DNA of 64,000 bases from Brienomyrus brachyistius (lineage: Eukaryota > Chordata > Actinopteri > Osteoglossiformes > Mormyridae): NCBI RefSeq assembly GCF_023856365.1, contig NW_026042851.1:22928-86927 (forward strand), read 5' to 3'. This document shows positions 1-12,564 of the stretch, one piece after another. Made by a program: the position numbers and the translations under genes. The notes under the pieces were generated by a model that saw only the letters and a program-made list of their open reading frames with translations, made no database searches and was not told where the DNA came from. Within the stretch, counting starts at the first letter, position 1. Each line of letters starts with the position of its first letter.

Positions 1-1059
1 GTGCGAACTCCAGAGGTGTAGTTTTGGTATCCACCTAACTTAACTTGGGCAGTCAAGTTTGGGACCCGGATAAATAAATGGGATTTAACCCAGAGGCTGC
101 AAGATAGTATTTACCACCATAGTCCTAATAAGGATAGAAGTCCAATCTGGAAAGTTTATGAAGAAGTTAGCAAATCAGACAGTCATAAAGTAATCGAAAC
201 AACATTTATTAAAAATACTACAATATACAATTATTGACATGTGGACACATACTTGTAAATACATTTGGACAAATACAATATTAAACAATCACATTCCTCA
301 GCTGAGAGTGAACAAAGTTCTGTGGAAAGTATCTGACTACAGATAGACTTTCACCCAGTTCTCTGCGGGAGCTCTGATTACAGAGTGACTCCCCGACTAC
401 TTCTGAAGCCCTTCCTTAAGTATCCAGACCAGGTGATGGCATGTTTCTGAAGACTGACTAATTTCGGTCAATGGTTAATTTTAGGGGCATTGCTGACCTT
501 GGTTCTCAAGTCCCCAGCCAATCAGATCACTTTAGGGGGTGGTTGTAATTCCCTTGTTCTACCATGAGAGAATCTCTCTCAGTTTGGTGGGTTGAGCCGA
601 AGTTTCTGTATTTCTCTTAGGAAAAGCTATACTGCCTTAAATCTGAGAGTATAATACTCCTCGTCTCATGCCTATTCAAACGAGACCAAACATGCGTGTA
701 TTTGTCCCTAACATCTATGTGTGCTGAGTTATCCTGTTTATAGTGGAAAAGGTGTCTGTGTCTGGAGGCTGACAGCTGTTGTTGCTGTGGATTGATTGTG
801 GAACTCTGGTCACTCCGGGGGTGAAAGGTCTTGCTTTTTCTGTGCTGCTCCAGTTATTCCTATCCAGTCTCTCAGGAGCCGGCAGGCCTTTGCCTTCCTT
901 AAAAGGGGTGGTTTGACGAGTTGAGTCCAGTCTTGCCTGGGCCAGCGGAGCTCTGAAATAGACTGATGCAGGCTGATCAGAGTTGGGGCCTGCAGGACCT
1001 ATAAGTTTTATGTCCTTACAGAATGTAAGTGGCATCATACTAAACTAGTGGTGTTCGAA
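1..1059. other. No recognisable gene
   Basis: I see no exon, RNA gene or clear repeat boundary here. The open frames are short, overlap on both strands and have no family resemblance. The stretch is most likely old non-coding or transposon-derived DNA. Confidence 0.5.
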
Positions 1060-2365
1060 CTAGCATGGAAAGAGGCTATGGGTAGCTACAAAAAGGCTCT
1101 TAGTGCCGCCAAATCATCTAGTATCTATCAGAACTAATTGAAATAAACAAAAATAATCCTAGATTCCTATTTACTATGGTGTCCAAGCTGACTAATAACC
1201 AGACCACTGGTTATTTTCCAGTGACGACTTTATGAAACTTTTTGACCAAAAATATGCTCAATTAAACAGAACATTTTGAATATTGAATATTGGTTAACCA
1301 GTCAGAACTGATGTACTTAATTTTATCTTCAAATTCATCTACTTGTATGCTAGACCCTGTTCCATCAAAATTATTCAGCGATGCTCCCAGCATTGATTGA
1401 ACCGCTACTAGCAATAGTTAAACTAAAACATATAATCATATTACCCCAATTTTATCTTCACTGCACTGGCTGCCAGTTAGATTTCGTGTTGACTACAAAA
1501 CACTGCTCTTAACCTATAAAGCTGTAAATGGTCTTGCACCGCAGTATGTGAGTGACCTCATTTGCGTTCCGAATCATACACTTAGATGACGAGATGGAGG
1601 TATTCTATCCGTACCCAGAATAAAGAACATTACCTTTGGGGGAAGAGCATTTGCTCATAAAGCACCACAGCTATGGAATAAACTTCCTATTAGTGTTCGG
1701 AACTCAGACACAATCTCTGCTTTTAAGTCAAGGCTTAAGATGTACCTCTTTCGCCAGTCTTTTGGATAGTTAAATCTTCTTTTCTAAGGTGAATGGGAAA
1801 TCTGGAGGTTCATAGTTATTTGAGATTGAAGGGGAAAGGGGGGATTGGTGCTGTCGTCCTGCCACTCTCGCCGATCACTTAAGCTGTGGATGGGAGGTGG
1901 CTTGACGCCAAAACCTCTGTAAACCCTCATGCCTGTGCTTCCTTCCAGGTCACTCTTTTAGGCAGGCTGTCATAGTTGCTTTAGTCCTGCCGGTTAGGTG
2001 TAGGGCAATAACTCTTCTCCATCTTCTCTTTTTCGAGCTGATACCGAGCCGACTACACCGTGTGAACCCGCACCTGGACTCCTGGATATAACTACATGAA
2101 ACCAACTGGGACTTTATAACTATATGAACTCTAATGAATGTCAATGTAAATGCAGTTTCATGCTCCTTGGTCGCCCAGAGGAGGATGGGGTCCCCTTCTG
2201 AGTCTAGGTTCCACTCAAGGTTTCTTCCTGCTAGAGGGAGTTTCCTTGCCACTGTCGCCTCAGGCTTGCTTGGTGGGGTTCTGGCCGGTTAAATGTAAAG
2301 TGCTTTGTGACAATGCATGTCGTTAAAAGCGCTATATAAATAAAATTGAATTGAATTGAAGTGCT
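1060..2365 (+). mobile_element. L2/Rex1-like LINE fragment, 3' half
   Basis: Degenerate translation on the plus strand matches the ORF2 product of L2/Rex1-type fish LINEs. There is a linker before the reverse transcriptase (about 1060-1260), then a short RT start (around 1335-1400). The RT core is missing, and the C-terminal LHWLPV-type segment begins near 1465 and ends near 1770. Many stops and frame breaks interrupt it. A 3' UTR follows, and the element ends in a short repeated TTGAA tail at 2345-2365, which is typical of this group. The copy is dead and internally deleted. Clade assignment between L2 and Rex1 is uncertain. Confidence 0.7.
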
Positions 2366-3963
2366 TCCTCAGATTCATTTTTAAATGTTCTCCAGCTAAT
2401 TTCCACTATGGCCACGAGTTCTAGTATTTTAAATTAATATTGAAATGGTCATTTGGCTGAACAGCATCCCGACCTGTTAGAATCTTATATACCTGGATCA
2501 TGTCCCCCCATAGTCTCCTTTGCTTGAGGCTAAACAGATTCAGCTCAGCGAACCTCTCCTCATAAGACATTCCTCTAAGTGCAGGAATCATTCTAGTCAT
2601 CCTACGTTGCACCTTTTCCAAGGCAGCAATGTCCTTCTGAAGGTATGGTGACCAAACCTGCACACAGTATTCTAGGTGGGATCTTACCAAGGAATTATAT
2701 AATCGTAGCATCACTTCTCTTGACTTACATCTCTAGGTGTGTGGAGTTTAATCCAACATCCTTTTGCCTTTTTTTAATGCTTCCCCACACTGGCAAGAGT
2801 GGGACATGGAAGTATCAACATACACACCGAGATCTTTCTCGTAATCAGCTACCTTTATTTCAGTGGAACCCATAAAATATCTGTACTTTACTATATTTAC
2901 TATATTTCTGCTCCCTGCATGGATTACCTTATATTTATCTATGTTAAATTTCATCTGCCACGTATGAGCCCAGTCGCTAATTAAATCCAGATCCTGTTGT
3001 AGCCTCTCTGGACATGAGACATGATCTAACATCAATCAGAAGATACCACACCAGCAGATAATGATTTCTGGAATAGTAAAGTTAAAGGTTGGCTAATAAT
3101 ACCCCTCATCTCTTTTAAAACTATAGATAAGATGCCATCAGGGCCTTGCGATTTATTTATTTTGAGCTTAGCTAGGCTTTGTACCACATCAGCCTCAGTT
3201 ATACATATATTGGTCATAGACATCGTTGTATTTGTACTAAATGGTGGTAAGCTATTCTACTGTGAACAGCCATTGTAAAATAATCATTAAACTCATTTAT
3301 ATCAATTTCATTTTCAATTATAAGGCCCTTACTATCCTGCAAATGAGTGATTTTCAGCTTTTAGAGCTCTTTCGGAGTTAAAATATTGGAAGAAACTTTT
3401 AACGTCATCCTTATAACTGTTATTAACTAAACCTGTAGACGTAGATACTCCTGCTTTATTTTGAAATCATTAGTTAATTTCCATTTGTGGAAGAAAGCCC
3501 TTTTGCTCTTGACTTTATTCTTAATTTTCGTAGTAAACCACCTGTGACATCGCGTGCTGGACGAACAGGCAGGAAGCGAGGAATCAAGGATCCGGGAAAC
3601 GGAGAGTCGGGAATGAGGGTTTATTGATGAAAACAGGTACCAACAGCGAGAGATTTCAATGACAGGACTGGGGAAACAGACTTGAATGTGGACTAAATAC
3701 ACAGGACTACTCAAACTGACAGAAAACAGCTGGTTACAATCGGGGCAGCACACATGGTTAATGAGGGGGCGTGGCACACACGAGGATCGTACAAGCAGGT
3801 CATGACACCAGCTTGGTTGCAGTTTCCTAGATTTAGTTTTTCTGGAAACGGGTATGAAGTTCTTTTGCACTTGCAACAATGTGCTTTTAAAAAATTCCCA
3901 TGCCTCTTCCACAGTATTGCTATTTAACTCCATCCGATTTACAGTTTCTAGTTTCAGTCTCAT
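2366..3963 (-). mobile_element. CR1-like LINE fragment with nested LTR
   Basis: On the minus strand, pieces of a CR1/Jockey-type ORF2 run from 3963 to 2366. They comprise the linker before RT (3963-3808 and 3542-3427), the RT start with a KSQGPDGI motif (3223-3032), then after a deletion the RT palm/thumb end (3035-2748) and the C-terminal segment LEKVQRRMTRMIP (2714-2421). Other copies of the same family lie at 39765-40752 and 52069-52641. A 265-bp solo LTR (3543-3807) splits the linker. Frames are broken and the copy cannot encode a working protein. Confidence 0.75.
3543..3807 (-). mobile_element. Solo Gypsy-type LTR with near-perfect TSD
   Basis: The segment begins TGTGACA and ends CATGACA (TG...CA ends) and interrupts the CR1 reading frame cleanly. 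The flanking five bases are CCACC (3538-3542) and CCAGC (3808-3812), a target duplication with one mismatch. On the minus strand it carries AATAAA and resembles the LTRs at 12565-12841, 38908-39146 and 59262-59480. It is therefore one member of a local solo-LTR family. Confidence 0.8.
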
Positions 3964-4019
3964 ACCATTGAATTACCCTTCCTAACATTGTATACTTTTG
4001 TTTTGGACTTGGTTGAAGA

Positions 4020-4660
4020 CTCAGGCAGCAGGAGTTGCCCCAACGTTGGTATGTCCTTATCCATAAGGGGGAGTAAACGTTCTGGTTTCCCGACCTTATA
4101 GATGAAGGAGTTGGGGGATGTTGCCAGTGACCTGCCGGATTCCAGGCAGAACAGGCCTCGCTATGCCACAGCCCTTCAGAGACTGGGCCTTCCGTGCAGA
4201 ACCTCTGCATCCAAATTAGACCAGTTGTTTAACAAAACCCTAAAATGGGGTTATTTTTCACATGGAACGGGACTTTGATTCAACAACCCATTACTTAGTT
4301 GCGGCAAGTACCCAATATCAAGTATAGCTGCAAAGAATCTGCCAGAGATTTTCAGAGAAGTTCCCCAGATGCATGGACTGGACTAAGGTGCGTCAGATTA
4401 AACAGGAGCCTGGTAAATTCTGTGAGCCCCACGCCAAGTGACTGATGGAAACATACTCCAGCTACAGTGAGATGGACCCTCCAGCGGACCGAGAGTGGGA
4501 TTCCCTCTGGGAGCGACAACTCGTGCAGTTGCTGGTGGATGAGCTGCAAACAGACATCAAGAAGGACTTCCAACCTCACAATCATTTACCAAACCACTTC
4601 AGGTAACTTGTAAAGATGTAGGTATTGGAGTATTCACACATTCATTTGCAGTGTCCACCT
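4020..4660 (+). pseudogene. Retroviral-type gag fossil
   Basis: The plus-strand translation, broken by stops and frameshifts, contains the segments QNRPRYATALQRL (about 4150-4185) and VRQIKQEPG (about 4388-4415), followed by a segment resembling the capsid end. The same protein appears on the minus strand at 39540-41037, so both are copies of one gag family. Near 4655-4690 a short stretch reading CPVNLAGQ resembles the end of a retroviral protease, suggesting a gag-pro remnant. It is non-functional. Confidence 0.6.
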
Positions 4661-5268
4661 CCTGTCCGGTAAATTTGGCAGGACAAAATTTGAATAACCT
4701 ATAGGCCAGACTCATGAATGCGGCTGAACGAGTAAAGGTAGAACAGGTGGCCAATCCTGTTATACAGTCCTAGTAGATTGAGAACCACCTGATTGCAACT
4801 GTAGTTGGAATCAAGGGCTGAGCAGCATGGTGGCCTGGGGGACAATTATGAAAACACAGACCCACTGATATCCTTAAAACCCACAATCAAAAGAGGAGTC
4901 AGGATGGCCAGTGACATGTGCTGGCTAAATGGGGACAACAAAGAGAGAACAGAACAAGGCAGGGAGGGATTCTGACACAGGTGCCATGCTACTTTGTTTA
5001 AATATGCTGTAATGTTTTAGTGCAAGCCTTAGACAATGGAATCTCTGAATGACGCCGCAGTCTGGCTCTTTCTGAAGGTCCTATACTGTAACCGTCCTGA
5101 GAAGTTGTTTGCATGCACTTGCTGCCTTGACACTTGTTGATGTGCGTGTGCCCTGCTCGAGCAGTAAAGGGGAGATCACATGCAGAGCTGATTTTCTGTA
5201 GTTCCTTAGAATAAAAATAGAATATTCTCTTCAAATAGGAACACATGCTGCGTTTGATTATTTCACTC
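4661..5268. other. No recognisable gene
   Basis: Apart from the possible protease remnant at its left edge I see nothing supportable. The short open frame on the minus strand (4998-5246) has no family features. Confidence 0.5.
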
Positions 5269-5363
5269 CAACTCGGACAAAAACGTCACGAAAAACATCA
5301 CTTCCCATTAGAAACGCCTCTTTTATGACGTTAATGTCTGACAGAATCTTCTTGTCCGAGTTG
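5269..5363. repeat. 12-bp inverted repeat pair, possible small MITE
   Basis: CAACTCGGACAA at 5269-5280 is matched by its exact reverse complement at 5352-5363, with 71 bp between. The arms could be terminal inverted repeats of a very small MITE. I see no convincing target duplication. Confidence 0.4.
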
Positions 5364-5461
5364 CCCCTGTGACGTAATTTCAACATGGCGGCTTACACAC
5401 TCAACATTAATTCTATTTTACAAATCCTTAAAAATGTTTATTTTGTTAAATTTATTATTAT

Positions 5462-5817
5462 CCCATCCATCCATTTTCCAAACTGCTTATCCTACTGGGT
5501 CACGGGGGGTCCGGAGCCTATCCCGGAAGCAATGGGCACGAGGCTGGGAACAACCCAGGATGGGGGGCCAGCCCATCGCAGGGCACACTCACACACACCA
5601 TGCACTCTCACATGCATTCCTACGGGCAATTTAGCAAGTCCAATTAGCCTCAGCATGTTTTTGGACTGTGGGGGGGAACCGGAGTACCCGGAGGAAACCC
5701 CACGACGACATGGGGAGAACATGCAAACTCCACACACATGTGACCCAGGCGGAGATTTGAACCTGGGTCCCAGAGGTGTGAGGCAACAGTGCTAACCAGT
5801 GCACGACCATACCGCCC
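5462..5817 (-). mobile_element. tRNA-derived SINE with RTE-type tail
   Basis: This is a near full-length SINE on the minus strand. Its head at the right end carries tRNA-like A and B promoter boxes (CACTGGTTAGCAC and AGGTTCAAATC). Its tail at the left end is a repeated ATGG unit, the style of SINEs mobilised by RTE/Rex3-type LINEs. A 12-bp target duplication ATTTATTATTAT flanks it (5450-5461 and 5818-5829). Sister copies lie at 8442-8790, 9788-10004, 29191-29340, 35587-35864 and 47655-47802. Confidence 0.85.
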
Positions 5818-5829
5818 ATTTATTATTAT

Positions 5830-6839
5830 TATTATTTATAATTATTAGTAACTATTAATGTAATTGCACGTGTTCGATTTAGAGAATACCATATTGTGAC
5901 CGTAAACAGTATCCTAACATGCAATATCAGATTTTTACCAGACTTGTTAGTGTTTTTGGTTTGTTTGTAGTTTGTTTGCCTCTCGAAAAAAGAATATCGC
6001 TATGAATGTACTAAAATACTTTATAAAGCTTTTAATGTGGTTTGACTAGTTCCTGTTTCTTGTTTATTTGTCTGAAATAATAATCTTACTCCATAACTGC
6101 TAAAATATAAAGCAACAACACAGCAGCGTATTCATGGAGGCAGCCATGTTTGTTCCGAGTTGTGCTAGCTTGAACGGGAGATTGTTGGATGTGATGTCAC
6201 CCAATTTGGAATTTCCAAGTTCCGAGAGAAAAACGAACGCACCACAAGACTCTGGCTGGAAATTTCTACAATAGAGCCATTTAGTTATTTCTAGAAAAAT
6301 ATTTAGAGCCAATGACCTGATGTCATTGTAACACAGGTCACTGTCCGTGGTGCTGAATTCTCTACTTGATGGGCTGGTGCTGAATGAATATGACAGCTGG
6401 CCAACATGTCTGTGTGCTTCCACTGACTGGCACCCAGACATATAATGACTTTTAACAATGAGGAGGGAAACGTCCAGACAGGAAATTAGTCAACAGTAAT
6501 TAGTAATCACATATAGTTCTCATTTATCATGATGTAAAATTCAAAAACCTTTTTTTTATTATTAAGGGATAAATGTAATTGAGTTTTAATGTATCCTTTC
6601 CGCTCTTAAAATCGCAAATTATTTCTGACTATTAATCTGCACATTTTAATAATTTCATTAATATTACCTAATTGGTTTGTCTTTTTTATTAAATTTTAAA
6701 ACTAGCTGTACAATTGTTGATGTTGTTGCTGTTCTGAATGTCATTGGCCTGTTGCCTTACGTCTGTCTAAACATGAGTGAGGGGATGGATGCACTATTCT
6801 ATGGGGGCCTCTGTAGAGAATAAATGATCCTAATTTTAT
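5830..6839. other. No recognisable gene
   Basis: This is AT-rich sequence with no coding signature. The minus-strand open frame at 6100-6441 has no recognisable domain. Confidence 0.5.
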
Positions 6840-7828
6840 ATTGAGAGAGATGGTTAATTACTTTTTAATCCATACTGCGTTCAGAGCCCCTGTTCTGCCG
6901 TTGATCACTGCTGCATATCATCCCCAAACCAATGGCCTGGATGAGAAAACGAATGATGACATAAAATGGTAAGTCTGTTTTTGAGGTTGTTTTAGAACTG
7001 TGTGAGACAGGCTCTATTCTTTTAACATTACATCAGGAATTACTGATATTATTGACAATCAATCCCTTAATATACAGTATCTCACAAAAGTGAGTACACC
7101 CCACACATTTTTGTAAATATTTTATTATATCTTTTCAAGGGACAACGTTAAAGATATGAAACTCTGATAGAATGTAAAGTAATCAGTGTACAGCTTGTAT
7201 AATGGTGTAAATTTGATGTCCCCTCAAAATAACTCAACACACAGCCATTAATGTCTGAACTGCTGGCAACAAAAGTGAGATTAAAAATGATTTGTGGCAA
7301 GATCGGATCATGTGTGTTGAAGAGTTTCTTATGACTGACAAGTAGTTATTTAAAAACATATCTTGAAACAGCAAATTACATTGTTCTTAATGCTTTTAGA
7401 AAATGACTCTTTATAATGATCTGTGAATAATAATAATTTGCTATGAATGTTTTTCCACTTCAGCTTTCCACAATTATTCTTCCCGATGAGAAAAGCTACG
7501 GCACGTTTTTTGATGAAAAAAATAAAGTAGTTGAGACAATAAGCAACAACAGCTGAAAACATCTCCTAGTCACAGGAAAAACAGAAGCAGGCATGTGGTA
7601 AACGAATACAAAAGAGGTACCAAAGCACAGTTTATCATGTTGGAGATGAGGCGCTTCTGTTCAACATGAGGAAGCGGGGACGGAAAGGAGGAAGAACGGA
7701 ACCGGATTTTACCGGACCTTATGTCATCCAGGCAATATGTGGCAAGCTGGTTACACTGTCTAATTCTGAAGGGGCAACTTTAAAGAACAAATACAATGTA
7801 AACCACATACAGAAGGAGCCAAACTGAT
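6840..7828 (+). pseudogene. Split retroelement integrase fossil
   Basis: Two parts of one integrase-like protein lie on the plus strand. The first (about 6845-6970) contains AAYHPQTNGLDEKTN, the conserved region around the catalytic glutamate of retroviral-type integrases. The second (about 7620-7828) reads HVGDEALLFNMRKRGRK and ends with NHIQKEPN and a stop, the typical integrase C-terminal domain. A Tc1 fragment and unrelated DNA separate them. The family is either a Gypsy-like element or a domesticated integrase. It is a pseudogene in both cases. Confidence 0.7.
7073..7285 (+). mobile_element. Tc1-like transposon 5' end
   Basis: The segment starts at a TA dinucleotide (7073-7074), followed by CAGTATCTCACAAAAGTGAG, the terminal repeat of a widespread fish Tc1 family. 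Similarity continues to about 7285 and then stops. No transposase follows, so this is a truncated end inserted between the two integrase pieces. Confidence 0.75.
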
Positions 7829-7914
7829 GTCCCAAGTCAGGAATCACACAAGGTGCCAGAAGAGTATAAGACCAGTAAACCTCCCTCTAGCGCAGAGCTT
7901 CTGACAATCGAGAA

Positions 7915-8670
7915 GGATGCTGACAGTTGAAAAAAAACTCATGTCTGTGTGTTATGAAAGAATATCAATAAATGTTTCCGAAAGGGGATGACTCATTTGG
8001 TAATTATTTACGGCTTATGTTATGGCTGCCAATTTACAGTCTTTACTGAAGTCTGACTTCTTTTGAGTCACCTTTAATATAGATTGGACACTCTCTATGC
8101 AATGTGCAATACTTACATAGATGGTAAATGTTTACCTGCTTGCACAGATGGATGATTAGGTAATTAGTGTAAGTGTGTGTGTGTGTTCAATCGCATGTAT
8201 GTCCAAGGTCCATAGTAAATAATATACACTGATCAAGAGATGCCCGAAAGTGGATAAAAGAGGACATTAGTGGGTGTATCACTTAGTGTAACGCGTGCAG
8301 GAAAATGAGCAGGACTGCAAGCCATATAATGACCCTTGTCTAGCTCTTAATACAGTATGCATACAGTGATGTATCTACAATGGACAGCTACTATGAGCAG
8401 ATAGCACAGTACAGGTGCTTATAAGATCTGTATGCTATTTCCATCCATCCATCCATTGTCCAAACCGCTTATCCTACTGGGTCGTGGGGGGTCTGGAGCC
8501 TATCCCGGAAGCAATGGGCACGAGGCAGGGAACAACCCAGGATGGGGAGCCAGCCCATCACAGGGCACACTCACACACTATTCACTCATACATGCATACC
8601 TACGGGCAATTTAGTAACTCCAGTTAGCCTCAGCATATTCTCAGCATATTCTTGGACTGCGGGAGGAAAC
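7915..8670 (+). repeat. Left arm of a long imperfect inverted duplication
   Basis: Reading 7915 rightwards matches 10554 read leftwards on the other strand for roughly 750 bp with scattered differences. The match includes the GT microsatellite near 8172 (AC at 10268) and part of the SINE at 8442-8790. The arm starts right after the integrase fossil. The arms are separated by about 1.1 kb. Confidence 0.85.
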
Positions 8671-8790
8671 CCCACGACGACATGGGGAGAACATGCAAAC
8701 TCCACACCCATGTGACCCAGGCAGAGACTCGAACCCGGGTCCCAGAGGTGTGAGGCAACAGTGCTAACCACTGCACCACCATGCCGCCCC
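8442..8790 (-). mobile_element. tRNA-derived SINE, second copy
   Basis: This is the same SINE family as at 5462-5817, on the minus strand. A 14-bp target duplication CTGTATGCTATTTC flanks it (8428-8441 and 8791-8804). The SINE lies across the edge of the inverted duplication, so it was present before the duplication formed. Confidence 0.85.
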
Positions 8791-8804
8791 CTGTATGCTA
8801 TTTC

Positions 8805-9787
8805 ATTATATAAAAAGAAACTTACTGTACTGTACAATAAAGTATTTCACCACTGCTTCTTCCTCAGCTCCCACTGTTTGCTAGCACATGCATCTTTTGA
8901 TTTCTTAGTGCAATCTGTGCTTTATTTTTTTTTTGTGAAATGTAAGTGCAGTATCTGTTTATTAAGTGCTGTGGTTTAATATGTACATTATTATTTCAGT
9001 ACTGTGTATACTGTCCTTAATGTCTTGCCTCTCTCGTATAACTTGAGATATGCCCAAATTGACTTGCAACAAGTGGTCCTGGTTCCAAATGCGGAAGGCG
9101 ATGGATACCTGTATTTTATATGCTGTAGTGTGCTGGGTGTCAGACATTGCAATGCACCTTGCTTTGATCTTGACCTGTTAGATCAGAGGGAGGTAATCTT
9201 ATCCAGAAAGGGCCACTGTGTATGATGGTTTTCACTGCAACTCTCTGAACAGCGAACCTAACAGTTATCCCAATACCTTGATCTTGCTAGCATATTTAAA
9301 TGTGTACCTATTCAGGAATAGAGTGGTGAAGGCATTCAGAGGAGGACTGATGATTATCAGAGGGAACAAAGGGGCTGGGTACTTGTCAGTATCCAGTAGA
9401 ACCACCAGACTCCTACACTGAATGGTTCTGGATGTGGCACAGACGTTAATCCCTCTGTATTAGGGGATCCGTCTCCAGTTTGTACTCTTCTAGTTAATAG
9501 GTAGATTATCAGGCAGTTTTTCACCCTAGTCCAGTACTCATTGACAGCCTAATACACCGTGTTTCAGTTTGTCTTGATAGTCAATACATGTCACAGGATG
9601 TACATTACTCTGATGGGCAGGCCCTCTTACATATGATGGAAATTGCAATACCTACTTTTGAAAGAAAATAGAAAAATTATTTTCCCACGGTCTACTAGCA
9701 GCTTTTAGATGTTAATTCTTCATAAAAATAATTTGACTTGATCCAATGTGTTTTTAATACAAACAATTACCACACAAAGCTGCTAGT
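8805..9787. other. Spacer between inverted arms, no gene seen
   Basis: This unique spacer of about 1 kb has only short open frames (such as 9004-9225 and 9218-9421) and no recognisable domain. Confidence 0.5.
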
Positions 9788-10004
9788 TTCCTCCGGTTTC
9801 CCCCCGCAGTCCAAAAACATGCTGAGGCTAATTGGAGTAGCTAAATTTACCGTAGGTGTGCATGTGTGAGTGAATGGTGTGTGAGTGTGAGCTGTGATGG
9901 GCTGGCCCCCCATCCTGGGTTCTTCCCTGCCTCGTGCCCATTGATTCCGGGATAGACTCCGGACCCCCTGTGACCCAGTAGGATAAGCGGTTTGGACAAT
10001 GGAT
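9788..10004 (+). mobile_element. Truncated SINE copied with the right arm
   Basis: This is the 3' two-thirds of the tRNA-derived SINE, ending in ATGG repeats. It is cut at 9788, where the duplication breakpoint lies. The bases after its tail (10005-10018) reproduce the complement of the target site of the 8442-8790 SINE, showing that it was copied with its flank and did not insert independently. Confidence 0.75.
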
Positions 10005-10554
10005 GGATGGAAATAGCATACAGATTAAGCACCTGTACTGTGCTATCTGCTTATAGTAGCTGTCCATTGTAGATACATCACTGTATGCATACTGTATTAA
10101 GAGCTAGATAAGGACAGTGGGTCATTATATGGCTTGCAGTCCTGCTCATTTTCCTGCACCCGTTACACTAAGTGATACACCCACTAATGTCCTCTTTCAT
10201 CCACTTTCAGGCATCTCTTGATCAGTGTATATTACTTACTATGGACCTTGGACATACATGCGATTGGACACACACACACACACACACACACACACTTACA
10301 CTAATTACCTAATCAACCATCTGTGCAAACAAGTAAACATGTACCATCTATATAAGTATTGTACATAGCATAGAGAGTGTCCAATCTATATTAAAGGTGA
10401 CTCGAAAGAAGTCAGACTTTAGTAAAGACTGTAAATTTCTCAGCCATAACATAAGCCGTAAATAATTACCAAATGAGTCATCCCCTTTCGGAAACATTTA
10501 TTGATATTCTTTCATAACACACAGACATGAGTTTTTTTTCAACTGTCAGCATCC
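9788..10554 (-). repeat. Right arm of the inverted duplication
   Basis: This is the reverse complement of the left arm. It begins inside a truncated SINE (9788-10004, plus orientation) and ends at 10554 with the complement of the left-arm start. It contains a (CA)n run at 10266-10294. Confidence 0.85.
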
Positions 10555-11035
10555 GATCCAAACGGGATTCCCATTTCCTTTCTGTGGGATCCAACAGAAC
10601 ACGGGCTGACCATCAGTCAACATGTCTTCAACCGTGCAGGACAGGACCCAGTCCAGGCCAAACCTCACGGTGCTGGTGTTAATAAAAAAAATGTAAGGAA
10701 CATGCAGCTGCAGCTCACACACAAACACAGTCCACAGCATCCAGAAAAAGGTCAGGCCTTTTTCTTCTTTAGCTGACTCCGCCCAGACCTCGCCCCCTTT
10801 CTGGGCGCCTCGCACTATGCCTTTGAACTGGCCCTGCAGCTTGGCCCGTTTCCTGTTTCCCAATGCAAGTCATAAGATTCACCCGTAAATGATATTTTGA
10901 ATCGGAACGATATTTATTACTATTGTTTAGATTAAATATATAACGGTTTAATGATTGAATATAACTTGATATTGTTGTTTGTGTTGTTTAGTTTGAGGTT
11001 CTAGTTTCTGTCTTTATCCGCATTCGTTTCAGTAG
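10555..11035. other. No recognisable gene
   Basis: A 105-codon open frame exists on the minus strand (10546-10863), but no family features are visible. This would be upstream intronic sequence of the brachyury copy if that gene once continued to the left. Confidence 0.45.
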
Positions 11036-11317
11036 GCAGCTGGTTCATCCCAGGCTCAGGGTCTCTCTGCTCTTCATCAAACCCACACCCCCAGTTTGGG
11101 AGCACCCTCTCCCTCTCCTCCCCCCACGGCTGTGACTGTTACTCCTCCTTGAGGAGTAACTGCTCCGCCCCCTATCCCAGCCCCTATACCCACAGGAGTG
11201 CATCACCCAGTGAGCCGCCGCCCTGCCTGTCCCCTCACACAAGCACACACTGAAATCATGGTCCTAAGCTCTCTGTGTGGGTCACCACGATAGTACAGCA
11301 CACCGACGATTACCCTC

Positions 11318-11385
11318 TGACTGAATCAGAATCAGCTTTATTTGGCCAAGTATGTTCACACATATTGGGAATAGTTAGACATTTA
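11318..11385 (-). repeat. Retroposon tail-like segment
   Basis: The segment starting GAATCAGAATCAGCTTTATT resembles a very common fish retroposon end read in reverse. It lies in the intron between brachyury exons A and B. The limits are approximate. Confidence 0.45.
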
Positions 11386-12564
11386 ATCAAAATAATTAAG
11401 ACAAGACATAAACATACAGTTCTGTTGATATGCGACGCATATAACCTCTGCATTCACAGCACTGCTTCAGTTATCGAAGAGCAAATTTCCAAAACTCACT
11501 CAGTCCGATAACCTAAAGTAATAAGTCATAATCCTCTTCATACGTTGCAGTAATGGGAATGAAATCTCACTCAGTGTTTATGTAATGGAGCAATGGAATT
11601 TCGTGAAATTTCCAAAAGTCCACAGAAATATTTAGAAAAACATTCCTGCAGACTGAGTTTTTGATATTTGCTTTTCAATTAACACAATTTTCTTCAGTCT
11701 GAGGTTTAACAGAATTCAGCCATATGCTGTTCAAAAAAAACTACACAGAACAAAAACAGAATGGACTTTACATCTGTCTGAAAGGAAAGTTGACACAGGC
11801 TGCAGCAGTGAACAAATCAATCAATGTATTAAAGTTAGGCATTAAGTAACTGGAGGCAGTATATACATAACATGATAACATGCCTTTTCTGTATTGACCA
11901 TATTAAGGACGCTGTAACACTGCCCACCACATACCTGCTTCATTTATTGTTTTATACTTGCAGCTGCTTATTCAGACAGCTCGTCTACCTGTCTGTCCAT
12001 GTTGCCCTCCCATGACAACTGGTCCAGCCTACAGGTGCCGTCCCATTCCGGCATGTTACCCATGAGTCATAGCGGCACCTCCGGGAGCAGCTCCAGGTGA
12101 GCCCGTGCCTCCCCTCCCCCACCTGTCCCCATGCTGAGTCTCGGGCCCCCGTCTTCCCTCTTGTTCTCGCCTATACCCACATCCTGGCCTGTGTCTGCAT
12201 CGTCTCACCTCGTTAACAGGACTTTCGCCTTCTTCTGTCCTGATCCATTCAGGCCCATCATTCTGGGACATGCTTTGATTTATTTCGCCATAGTTACTCT
12301 TTGTTTTCCTTTGTACTTTGCACTCTACAAGTAAAATGAATAAAAAATAGGCATTATTTTGATATTGTTTTAGTACAGTGACACTAGTATATTTGTTGTT
12401 GTTTCCAGGCAACACTGCATGCTGATTTAACGTCTTTCCTTAATCTCCACCCCATTGCTCACACACAGCCAGTATCCCAGTTTGTGGTCAATGAGCTCCT
12501 CCTCACTCACCCCAGTCTCCTAGTCCAGTGGAATGTCCAACAGCTTGGGCTCTCAGTTCCTGCG

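Noticed and set aside
5385..5795. 136-codon plus-strand frame
   Set aside because: It is a translation through the SINE at 5462-5817. Similar frames recur in every copy.
5740..5817. tRNA gene
   Set aside because: The A and B boxes belong to SINE heads (here and at 8730 and 35590). No tRNA cloverleaf acceptor stem is present.
10546..10863. 105-codon minus-strand frame as an upstream exon or Ig domain
   Set aside because: No conserved motif, no splice context, and opposite strand to brachyury.
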